The notes under the pieces were generated by a model that saw only the letters and a program-made list of their open reading frames with translations, had not been told where the DNA came from and ran no database searches. Below, one piece after another: positions 1-6,312 of a stretch of DNA of 7,252 nt. The stretch lies in the NCBI GenBank assembly GCA_002398875.1, contig DHCC01000032.1, forward strand, positions 1-7,252. The letters run 5' to 3'. Position numbers and translations under genes: made by a program. Position 1 is the first letter of the stretch. The number at the start of each line of letters is the position of its first letter. This DNA is from Bacteroidales bacterium UBA4912 (GTDB lineage Bacteria; Bacteroidota; Bacteroidia; Bacteroidales; Dysgonomonadaceae).

Positions 1-23
1 ATAAATAAATAAATAAATAAATT
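1..23. repeat. ATAA tetranucleotide microsatellite
   Basis: Five perfect tandem copies of ATAA (1-20) plus a partial sixth start the window; the array may continue to the left. Because the unit is 4 bp and contains TAA, the tract puts a stop codon in all three forward frames, so no forward reading frame can pass through it. It lies about 40 bp upstream of the truncated oxidoreductase reading frame at 60-239. Whether it contributed to that gene's disruption or is simply an AT-rich intergenic tract cannot be told here. Confidence 0.85.
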
Positions 24-59
24 ATGAAAAAAGCCAGGACCTCTTCATAAAATTTTTGA

Positions 60-239
60 ACTACAATTAAATTTGAGGGCTATGATAATATTGTCGTTGC
101 AGTAGGCTCAAAAACAGTTGAGAACTTTGAAGACAAGGAAAAACTTGCCAAGGAAGTTTACACAATTGGTGACGCAAAGAAATCGCGTTCTGCTTTAGAA
201 GCAATATACGAAGCTGCACGGGTTGCTATTAAAATCTAA
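60..239 (+). pseudogene. C-terminal remnant of FAD/NAD(P)-binding oxidoreductase (FadH/Old Yellow Enzyme-like)
   Basis: Frame from 60 to the TAA at 237-239 encodes about 59 residues that look like the C-terminal end of the pyridine-nucleotide-disulfide oxidoreductase domain of NADH:flavin oxidoreductase / 2,4-dienoyl-CoA reductase type enzymes. YDNIVVAVGSKTV matches the beta-strand plus VxAxG motif that closes the NAD(P)-binding fold, and VYTIGDAKKSRSALEAIYEAA matches the FAD-contacting GDA motif and following helix. There is no plausible start codon at the head of the frame, TGA (57-59) and TAA (48-50) interrupt the same frame upstream, and the ATAA tract blocks all frames further left. Full enzymes of this class are usually about 640-670 residues, so over 90 percent is missing. 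A frameshift or sequencing error joining it to a gene left of the window is possible but would still have to cross the stop-rich ATAA tract. It is followed 55 bp later by an intrinsic terminator that probably served the intact gene. Confidence 0.65.
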
Positions 240-293
240 ACTCTGTTTATGTTTTAACGGAAACAATACAAGTTAAATTGCTGTGTTGAAAGG

Positions 294-334
294 AAAAAGA
301 GAGTGAATCGGAATGTGATTCCACTCTCTTTTTT
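294..334 (+). terminator. Intrinsic (rho-independent) terminator
   Basis: The A-rich GAGAGT arm (about 294-304) pairs with ACTCTC followed by a T run (323-334). The stem is extended by GAATC (305-309) pairing with GATTC (317-321) around a 7-nt loop, with a single bulged C at 322. The T tract is six long (329-334). The A tract on the 5' side means it could also work on the opposite strand. It closes the transcription unit of the oxidoreductase remnant and insulates the ATPase promoter region from upstream transcription. Confidence 0.85.
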
Positions 335-347
335 GATATGAAAATTA

Positions 348-457
348 ATAGAATTATAATCATACTTGTAATCATACTAAATAAATAAGATTATTGTAGA
401 TATACTTATAATAATTCGTATATTTGCATAGAATTATAATCATAACTATAATAATAT
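348..457. repeat. Pair of ~30 bp direct repeats flanking the ATPase promoter
   Basis: ATAGAATTATAATCATA occurs identically at 348-364 and 428-444, exactly 80 bp apart. The similarity extends over about 30 bp (348-377 and 428-457) with 5 differences. Each copy holds two related decamers spaced 12 bp: TTATAATCAT (354) with TTGTAATCAT (366), and TTATAATCAT (434) with CTATAATAAT (446). A further single TTATAATAAT lies at 406-415. The second copy ends in the ATG of the ATPase gene. The candidate -7 box (419-426) lies between the copies. An operator role is inference; the region is very AT-rich, which raises chance similarity, although a 17-bp perfect match is more than expected. Confidence 0.7.
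394..426 (+). promoter_or_regulatory. Candidate Bacteroidota-type promoter for the DUF4143 ATPase gene
   Basis: TATATTTG at 419-426 matches the Bacteroidota primary-sigma -7 consensus TAnnTTTG exactly. A weak -33 candidate, ATTG, ends at 396, about 22 bp upstream, slightly further than the usual spacing. Transcription would begin near 432-434, giving a leader of only about 22 nt before the ATG at 456. That leader would consist almost entirely of the second direct-repeat copy. No Shine-Dalgarno sequence is visible, which is normal in this phylum. Confidence 0.5.
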
Positions 458-1691
458 GACAAAGCTCCCTAAAGTATTACACAATAGAGATACTTATATA
501 GACAGGATTAAACCATATATCCGGACTCCAATAATTAAGGTGATGGTAGGGCACAGGCGTGTTGGTAAAAGTTTTATCCTTTATCAGCTTATCGACTTGA
601 TAAGGAAAGAAGAAAAAAATGCCAACATTATTTATATCAATAAAGAAGATATAAAATTTGATTCCATATTATCGTATAGGGATCTTTATGATTATATAGC
701 TGAAAGGTTACTTAGTGATAGTAGGAATTACATATTCATTGATGAAATTCAGGAAATTGAGGACTTCAAAAAGGCAATTAGGTCACTTGCACTTGACGAC
801 AATAATGATATTTATATAACCGGCAGTAATTCTGAGATGTTTTCAGGCGATTTGGCGAACGAACTTGGAGGACGTTATGTTGAGTTCAGGATATACAGTC
901 TCTCATACTTGGAGTTCCTTAATTTCCACAGTTTACCTAATGATGATGAATCATTGGAAAAATACACTCACTTTGGTGGATTGCCATATTTAATACATCT
1001 ACCCTTAAATGAAGCTGTAGTAATGGAGTATATTAGTAGTGTTTATTCTACAATAGTTCTCAGAGATGTAGTTTCAAGAAAAAATATTAGAAACACTGCA
1101 TTCCTTGAACAGCTGATTCGTTTTTTGGCAAATAATGTCGGGAGTCTTTTTTCATCGAAAAGTATTAGTGATTTTTTAAAGAATCAGAAAGTTAATATAT
1201 CTCCTAATCAGGTTTCTGAATATGCTGACTCGCTTACCGAGGCCTTTGTAGTACATCGCATTGGCAGGTATGATATTGTTGGCAAGAGATTATTTGAAAG
1301 GGGAGAAAAGTATTTTTTTGAAAATATGGGTATCCGAAATGTAGTGGCAGGGTACAAGCCTCAGGATAGAGCAAAACGATTAGAGAATTTGGTTTGCAAT
1401 CACTTATTATATTGTGGTTATGATGTTAAGGTTGGAGCTATGAACACTGAAGAAATTGATTTTGTATGCACTCGTGGTGGTGAAACTCTTTATATTCAGG
1501 TCTGTGCAGAATTGACGTCTACCAGCACTATTGAACGTGAATTTGGCAATTTGTTAAAGATAAAAGATAACTACCCAAAAGTTGTTGTGTCTGGAGAACG
1601 ATCCTTTGAAAGTAGTTATGAGGGAATAGAACATATTTATATTCGGGATTTTTTATCTTCAATGTTGAACTTCAGTGTTCTTTCTAATTAA
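456..1691 (+). CDS. DUF4143-type AAA+ ATPase (AAA_14 / DUF4143 protein)
   Basis: A 411-residue cytoplasmic P-loop ATPase of the group annotated as 'ATP-binding protein, AAA_14 plus DUF4143'. Visible motifs: Walker A GHRRVGKS (32-39), Walker B YIFIDEIQ (92-99, D96/E97), a sensor-like ITGSNSEMF (121-129), and LGGRYVEF (137-144), whose R140 fits the conserved arginine of the family. The C-terminal third is the DUF4143 part, with a restriction-endonuclease-like pattern EIDFV (333-337) and YIQVC (346-350); where a PD-(D/E)xK nuclease would carry E-x-K this has Q-V-C, so nuclease activity is unlikely. Length is normal and the gene is intact. The family is abundant, patchily distributed and multi-copy in anaerobic bacteria, and its cellular role is unknown; it should not be given a specific function. 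The ATG at 456 is chosen because the conserved N-terminus starts shortly after it and the repeat-bearing leader ends there. No terminator follows, so transcription may run on into the radical SAM gene 11 bp downstream. Confidence 0.9.
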   Translation: MTKLPKVLHNRDTYIDRIKPYIRTPIIKVMVGHRRVGKSFILYQLIDLIRKEEKNANIIYINKEDIKFDSILSYRDLYDYIAERLLSDSRNYIFIDEIQEIEDFKKAIRSLALDDNNDIYITGSNSEMFSGDLANELGGRYVEFRIYSLSYLEFLNFHSLPNDDESLEKYTHFGGLPYLIHLPLNEAVVMEYISSVYSTIVLRDVVSRKNIRNTAFLEQLIRFLANNVGSLFSSKSISDFLKNQKVNISPNQVSEYADSLTEAFVVHRIGRYDIVGKRLFERGEKYFFENMGIRNVVAGYKPQDRAKRLENLVCNHLLYCGYDVKVGAMNTEEIDFVCTRGGETLYIQVCAELTSTSTIEREFGNLLKIKDNYPKVVVSGERSFESSYEGIEHIYIRDFLSSMLNFSVLSN

Positions 1692-1702
1692 CAATTTTCT
1701 AA

Positions 1703-3367
1703 ATGAAAGTTCATCTTACGACATTTAACGCAAAATATATTCACACATCTATGGCTCTCCGTTGGCTTTATGTAGTAAACGAAGGGCGATTTGATCTGTC
1801 GTTTAGTGAATACACTATCAAGGAGAGTGTGTCTGTAATTGCAGATAATATTGCAACGGAGGGATATGATGTGGTAGGGATTAGTGTTTCGATATGGAAT
1901 GTGGCACAAAGTCGTGAGTTGGCAGGTACATTAAAAAAGCAAAATCCAAATATTACAATAATCTTAGGTGGACCTGAGGTGAGCTACGAGCCTCGGTTTT
2001 TTATTGATAATTGGGATATTGACTATGTGGTAAGTGGCGAAGGTGAGTTTGTGTTTGGGCAGTTGCTGGATGCTTTGCAAAAGGGCGGAGAGGTGAATTT
2101 GGAGAGTGTTTCATCAAAATCCGGGATTAGTGATAAGCCTGCTCAGGCAGATATTAATGAGCTTATAAAATATCCATCTCCATATCAGTTGGTAAGTGAT
2201 AATAGTGAGCGGAAAAACAGGATGGCTTATTTTGAAACCTCAAGAGGATGCCCATTTTCTTGTCAGTATTGTCTGTCGTCGTTGGAAAAGGGGGTGAGAT
2301 ATTTTCCACATAAATATGTTATGGATAATCTAAGCTATCTTATTAATAGCGACGTGAAACAGATTAAGTTTTTAGATCGTACTTTTAATCTTAATAAAAA
2401 ACACACCTCGGCACTGTTTGATTTTCTTATTGATAATCACAGACCCAATCTTAGTTGCCAGTTTGAAATATATGCCGACTTGATGAATGATGAATCAATA
2501 AAGTATCTGAACACGAATGTGCCACGAGACTATTTTAGATTTGAGATAGGTATTCAATCTACTCATGAGCCAACAAATATTGCAGTGCAAAGACGACAGG
2601 ATTTTCCTCTCTTGTCGGGCAATATTGAGAAATTGATGAAAGGAGATGTTATTGATCTTCATTTGGACCTTATTGCAGGCTTGCCTTTTGAGACGTTTGA
2701 CAGATTCAGGAAGTCTTTTAATGATGTTTTTCGTTTGCGTGCAAAGGAGGTGCAGCTGGGTTTCCTGAAATTGCTGAGGGGTACAAATCTTCGGCGCGAT
2801 GCTGATGTTTATGGTTATGTATATGATGAGGAAGCACCTTATGAAATTATCTCGGGCAACGATATTTCAAGTGAAGAGTTAGACAGAATAAGAGATGCTG
2901 AGGATGTTCTTGAGAAATTTTGGAACAGCGGACGATTTGCTGCTACCATGAATTTTTTATTTGATGGGGTGTATTATGACCGATACTTTGAGTTCTTTGA
3001 TGAGTTGGGTCAATACTCCAAAGCAAATAATCTGCCACGAATGGGTTATCAACTTGAGGATTTGTTCCGCTTTCTGAATCAGTTTCTTGAAACTAAGGGT
3101 ATAGATGCTTCTGAGATGCTTCGTGATGATTATTACTCCAATTTTAATATAAGACCAACCGGATATTGGACTGAAGATATTTGTAAAACTGAGCGCAAAA
3201 AGCTTCTCTATGCAATTGGGCAGGATAATGATTATCTGCGTAAGCATAACTTAACACGGAAGATTATTGAAAAGCAAACTGCAATAAATCCTCTTAAGGG
3301 CGGAGGCTATATGTTGACAATATTTTTTGAGAACAAAAAAGAGAAAAAGCAGTTAGAGTATGTTTAG
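1703..3367 (+). CDS. B12-binding-type radical SAM protein with DUF4080 domain
   Basis: A 554-residue cytoplasmic iron-sulfur protein. Residues 1 to about 125 form a B12-binding-like Rossmann domain: opening NAKYIHTSMALR (9-20), strand VVGISVSIWN (57-66), LGGPEVSYEP (88-97) and VSGEGE (110-115). The radical SAM core follows, with the [4Fe-4S]-ligating CxxxCxxC at C183, C187 and C190 (GCPFSCQYC), then the barrel strands including FLDRTFNLN and FEIGIQS. Residues from about 370 to the end are the DUF4080 region. I see no D-x-H-x-x-G motif in the N-terminal domain, so cobalamin may be bound base-on/base-off without a protein His, or not at all. The family is widespread in Bacteroidota and Firmicutes; reaction and substrate are unknown, with methyl transfer or another SAM-radical reaction only inferred. 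The start at 1703 fits the family's usual MKxxLTTxNAKYIH beginning. It lies 11 bp after the ATPase stop with no TAnnTTTG box I can find between, so it is either co-transcribed or has a weak promoter inside the ATPase gene. Confidence 0.9.
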   Translation: MKVHLTTFNAKYIHTSMALRWLYVVNEGRFDLSFSEYTIKESVSVIADNIATEGYDVVGISVSIWNVAQSRELAGTLKKQNPNITIILGGPEVSYEPRFFIDNWDIDYVVSGEGEFVFGQLLDALQKGGEVNLESVSSKSGISDKPAQADINELIKYPSPYQLVSDNSERKNRMAYFETSRGCPFSCQYCLSSLEKGVRYFPHKYVMDNLSYLINSDVKQIKFLDRTFNLNKKHTSALFDFLIDNHRPNLSCQFEIYADLMNDESIKYLNTNVPRDYFRFEIGIQSTHEPTNIAVQRRQDFPLLSGNIEKLMKGDVIDLHLDLIAGLPFETFDRFRKSFNDVFRLRAKEVQLGFLKLLRGTNLRRDADVYGYVYDEEAPYEIISGNDISSEELDRIRDAEDVLEKFWNSGRFAATMNFLFDGVYYDRYFEFFDELGQYSKANNLPRMGYQLEDLFRFLNQFLETKGIDASEMLRDDYYSNFNIRPTGYWTEDICKTERKKLLYAIGQDNDYLRKHNLTRKIIEKQTAINPLKGGGYMLTIFFENKKEKKQLEYV

Positions 3368-3441
3368 GTATGAACGAAACGAAACTACAAGTGTTTTAAC
3401 TATTAATATGTTCCAATTAATTCATTGATATTATAAAGAAA

Positions 3442-4614
3442 ATGGGTGTAATAAAAAGTATACTGGATACTGACCTTTATAAATTTACAACAAGCTACGC
3501 TTACTCGAAGCTTTTTCCACGTGCGTATGGTGAATTTGAATTTGTCGATAGAAGCAATGGCGACTATCCCGAAGGTTTTGACATCTTGTTGAAAAAGGAG
3601 ATTGAGAGTATGTCTTCTTTGAAGCTTTCACAAAGTGAAGAGGATTTTATAAAGCGTCAGATGCCATATCTGCCACCTACATATATTGATTTTCTGAAAG
3701 GGTTCAGATTTAATCCTGCAGAGGTTGATATAAGTCTTGAGAACCGTAAACTGCATATTAGAGCTACGGGGCTACTTTACAGAGTGACGCTTTGGGAAAC
3801 ACCTATTCTTGCAACGGTGTCGGAACTGTTTTTCAGGGAGATGGGTAAATATCCTGATAGGGAATACATGGAGGATGCTGCCATTGACAAAGCTATGAGA
3901 ATGAAGGAGCATGATATTACATTTTCACTTTTTGGAATGCGCCGCAGGTTTAGTTTTGAGGTGGAAGACAGAGTAACGGAGCTACTAAAGCAGCATGCAG
4001 GAAAGAGTCTGTATGGTACCAGCAACGTTTATATGGCTTACAAGCATAACCTGAGTGTTTCAGGTACACATCCGCACGAATGGGTACAGTTTCACGGATC
4101 GATATATGGGTATAAAATGGCTAATTATATTTCGATGGAGGATTGGATTAACGTTTTTGACGGTGATCTTGGAACGGTGCTAACTGATACTTACACAACA
4201 GATGTTTTCCTAAGAAATTTCAGTAAAAAACATGCGGCTCTGTTCACGAGCCTCAGGCATGACAGCGGTGATCCTTTTCTTTTTATAGATAAAGTTATTC
4301 ACAGATATGAGGAATTGCGTATAAACCCAAGGATGAAGTATCTTGTTTTCTCTGATAGTCTGAATGTTGATAAAGCAATAGATATTAAGAATTATTGTGG
4401 TGATCGAATTGGGGCTACTTTCGGGATTGGTACAAATCTGACAAACGATGTCTCGGATAACATCAAAAGCATGAATATTGTCATGAAACTTTTCAGGTGC
4501 AAAATGACCGCTAAAGAGGATTGGCAGGAGTGTGTGAAATTGTCAGATGTGGAAGGTAAACACACTGGCAGCGAAAAGGAGATTGAGCTGGTTAAACAGA
4601 CTTTGGGGTTGTAG
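3442..4614 (+). CDS. pncB: Nicotinate phosphoribosyltransferase
   Basis: Catalyses nicotinate + PRPP + ATP + H2O to nicotinate mononucleotide + PPi + ADP + Pi, the first committed step of the Preiss-Handler NAD salvage route, in the cytoplasm. At 390 residues it is close to the length of E. coli PncB (400). Visible family motifs: N-terminal DTDLYKFTTSYAY (9-21), GTSNVYMAYK (192-201), GTHPHEW (208-214), where H212 corresponds to the histidine phosphorylated by ATP in the enterobacterial enzyme, DGDLGTVLTDTYTTDVF (240-256), RHDSGDP (272-278), and FGIGTNLTND (327-336) for PRPP/phosphate binding. All key residues are present, so the enzyme should be active. The conserved N-terminal motif directly follows the ATG at 3442, fixing the start. 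A 74-bp AT-rich gap separates it from the radical SAM gene; no exact TAnnTTTG box, terminator or NAD-responsive operator was recognised there. Its stop lies 6 bp from the stop of the convergent peptidase gene. Confidence 0.96.
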   Translation: MGVIKSILDTDLYKFTTSYAYSKLFPRAYGEFEFVDRSNGDYPEGFDILLKKEIESMSSLKLSQSEEDFIKRQMPYLPPTYIDFLKGFRFNPAEVDISLENRKLHIRATGLLYRVTLWETPILATVSELFFREMGKYPDREYMEDAAIDKAMRMKEHDITFSLFGMRRRFSFEVEDRVTELLKQHAGKSLYGTSNVYMAYKHNLSVSGTHPHEWVQFHGSIYGYKMANYISMEDWINVFDGDLGTVLTDTYTTDVFLRNFSKKHAALFTSLRHDSGDPFLFIDKVIHRYEELRINPRMKYLVFSDSLNVDKAIDIKNYCGDRIGATFGIGTNLTNDVSDNIKSMNIVMKLFRCKMTAKEDWQECVKLSDVEGKHTGSEKEIELVKQTLGL

Positions 4615-4620
4615 TTTTAT

Positions 4621-6312
4621 TTACAGCTCTTTCCTGTATTCACTTTTATTTCCTGCATCGTCAGTAGCGGTGAAAATGAGTATGAGTTTTTCCCCTTTGG
4701 GAAGCCTGGAATCATCAAAGTTGTAAGTATAAACAGATGATTTTAAGTCGTGTGTGAACAGTACAAACTTACCATTTATCTCACCTCTGAATGATGCAAT
4801 TCCGCTTTTATTATCAGTGAGCCTTATTCTGATGCGACGCTGACTTGACCAGTTTTCTGGAGATATAGGAGTTATTACAGGTGGTTGAGTATCTGCTGAA
4901 ATTGCGTAATAATCTCCCAGCTCCCTTACAGAAGCAGAAACGCCGCCATTGTTGTATTTTCCTCCAATCCAGCTTTCAGAGCCGTTTTCGGTAATCTTTA
5001 TGATGCCATAGTTATTTCTATTGCTAAGCGTATCACTGTTTAGCTTAATCCATATATCAGCGCTATTGTGAAGTGGAACAGGATTGTCGTGCAAATGATG
5101 AATATTTGAATAGTAATTACTGCTTTTTTGATGATCATACCTGAAGCAGAGGTCGTGGTATAAATTGCCTGTTGGAATATTGATAGTGAAGCCCATTTCG
5201 ATATGAGAGTTATTCATTTTCCATGCCATCCAGTTTTCACAAGTATCAGGCTTTTCCAGAGGCTGTGGTTTTCCGTTGACAGTGAATTTATAGCTTAAAG
5301 TGTTTCCATAATGATCCTCAAGTTCATATCGCAAGTTGTACTCTCTCTCTTCATTTATATCAATAAATCCTTTATTTACAGTTTCATAGAAGGGTAGGGA
5401 GTTGCCTGGTTCAACAAACGATTTCATGAAAAAAGATCGTCTTTTTCTCCAATCCACAAAATCGATAAAGGAGTTTAACATTCTTGTTTCAGAGAAAGAA
5501 AAGCGGTTTATCGTGCTGCTGAATACCCGTGTATTGTCAACAAACAGGCGGATATACTTAACACCATAGATGTTATTCTGATCATTCATAAGGTCATAAG
5601 CCTTTACGCCAACACCAATACGCCCCCATGCGTTGATGGTTCTGCCTAATCCAAGAGGATTGCCATTGCCATCCTTGTTGATGTTCAGTCTGATAGGGTT
5701 ATAACTGCCGTTGACAACTCCTTTTGTTTTGACAGGGTAAAAAGCAATACCTCTTAAGTCCGGTTTACGCGTATCCGGAATAGCTGCAATAAAATCAAGA
5801 GCATCGAGTGGTTCCTCATTTTTTGTATCACGTATTTCGAAATGGAGATGTGGTCCGCCTGAACTTCCGGTGTTGCCGCTCAATGCAATCTGCTGACCGC
5901 GTTTTACAGGAAACATATCTGATTCAGGGTATATATTGACGCTGAAGTTTTCAAATTCGTATTGTTTCTCTTTCACATAATCGGCTATCTCTTTAGAAAA
6001 ACTGTTGAGATGGGCATAAACACTTGTGTGACCTGTTGATGGGTGATCCAAATAAAGAGCGAGTCCATATCCCCCGGGCGATACGCTAATTCTTGAAACG
6101 TATCCATCCTCAACAGCTAAAACAGGTTTATTAACTGCCTGTTGAGTCTTAAAATCGGTGCCTGAATGAAAATGATTATTTCTTAGTTCACCAAACCCTC
6201 CGCTAAGTGCAGGGGGTATCGTTAAGGGATTTCTGTAAAGCTGTGAATAAGATGATAGAGTAGAAAAAAGAAAAATTAAAACTGAAATATATCGTAAATT
6301 CCTAAAAGTCAT
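4621..6312 (-). CDS. Secreted M23 family (LytM-type) metallopeptidase with C-terminal Ig-like region
   Basis: A 563-residue exported zinc peptidase expected to cut peptide cross-bridges or stem peptides of peptidoglycan in the periplasm. Residues 1-23 form a signal peptide (RNLRY, then hydrophobic VLIFLF, then SSYSQ), with no lipobox cysteine. The LytM domain spans about 30-180: zinc ligands H49 and D53 in HFHSGTDF, YAHL (99-102), and GGPHLHFE (152-159) with H155 catalytic and H157 zinc-binding. All are present, so it is probably active rather than a degenerate EnvC/NlpD-type activator. About 34 residues (103-135) separate YAHL from the VKRGQ strand, some 20 more than in LytM; this insert is common in Bacteroidota M23 proteins. 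The middle (180-460) is not recognisable, and about 470-560, starting at DTQPPVI and ending ATDDAGNKSEY, looks like an immunoglobulin-like beta-sandwich. The ATG lies inside the end of coaBC (11-nt overlap), so translation is probably coupled. The exact substrate is unknown. Confidence 0.92.
   Translation of the reverse strand: MTFRNLRYISVLIFLFSTLSSYSQLYRNPLTIPPALSGGFGELRNNHFHSGTDFKTQQAVNKPVLAVEDGYVSRISVSPGGYGLALYLDHPSTGHTSVYAHLNSFSKEIADYVKEKQYEFENFSVNIYPESDMFPVKRGQQIALSGNTGSSGGPHLHFEIRDTKNEEPLDALDFIAAIPDTRKPDLRGIAFYPVKTKGVVNGSYNPIRLNINKDGNGNPLGLGRTINAWGRIGVGVKAYDLMNDQNNIYGVKYIRLFVDNTRVFSSTINRFSFSETRMLNSFIDFVDWRKRRSFFMKSFVEPGNSLPFYETVNKGFIDINEEREYNLRYELEDHYGNTLSYKFTVNGKPQPLEKPDTCENWMAWKMNNSHIEMGFTINIPTGNLYHDLCFRYDHQKSSNYYSNIHHLHDNPVPLHNSADIWIKLNSDTLSNRNNYGIIKITENGSESWIGGKYNNGGVSASVRELGDYYAISADTQPPVITPISPENWSSQRRIRIRLTDNKSGIASFRGEINGKFVLFTHDLKSSVYTYNFDDSRLPKGEKLILIFTATDDAGNKSEYRKEL

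Noticed and set aside
24..50. Short frame ATG..TAA (MKKARTSS) in frame with the oxidoreductase remnant
   Set aside because: It has only eight codons, ends before the remnant and is separated from it by another stop, so it cannot serve as that gene's start; there is no sign it is translated.
253..277. Inverted repeat TTTAAC (253-258) / GTTAAA (272-277) before the terminator
   Set aside because: A 6-bp AT-rich match with a 13-nt loop is expected by chance; the strong hairpin at 294-334 explains termination.
1452..1505. Nuclease-like EIDFV...YIQVC core in the ATPase as evidence for a restriction or defence effector
   Set aside because: The catalytic lysine position is not present (Q-V-C), and this pattern is usual in DUF4143 proteins without shown nuclease activity; there are no partner defence genes beside it.
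1688..1909. Antisense open frame of 73 codons opposite the start of the radical SAM gene
   Set aside because: It lies almost wholly within a well-supported coding region, shows no domain, and its composition is that of a reverse-complement shadow.
2957..3247. Antisense open frame of 96 codons inside the radical SAM gene
   Set aside because: It fully overlaps conserved coding sequence, has no motif, and has no promoter or start context.
3314..3329. TTGACA followed by a TATTTTTTG stretch near the end of the radical SAM gene as a pncB promoter
   Set aside because: The box is one base too long for TAnnTTTG, the spacing is wrong for either promoter type, and it lies within coding sequence more than 110 bp from the pncB start.
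3777..4025. Antisense open frame of 82 codons inside pncB
   Set aside because: It is a shadow of a strongly conserved enzyme gene.
4623..4637. ACAG...CTGT hairpin at the convergent gene junction as a terminator
   Set aside because: The stem is only 4 bp and no clean T tract follows on either strand.
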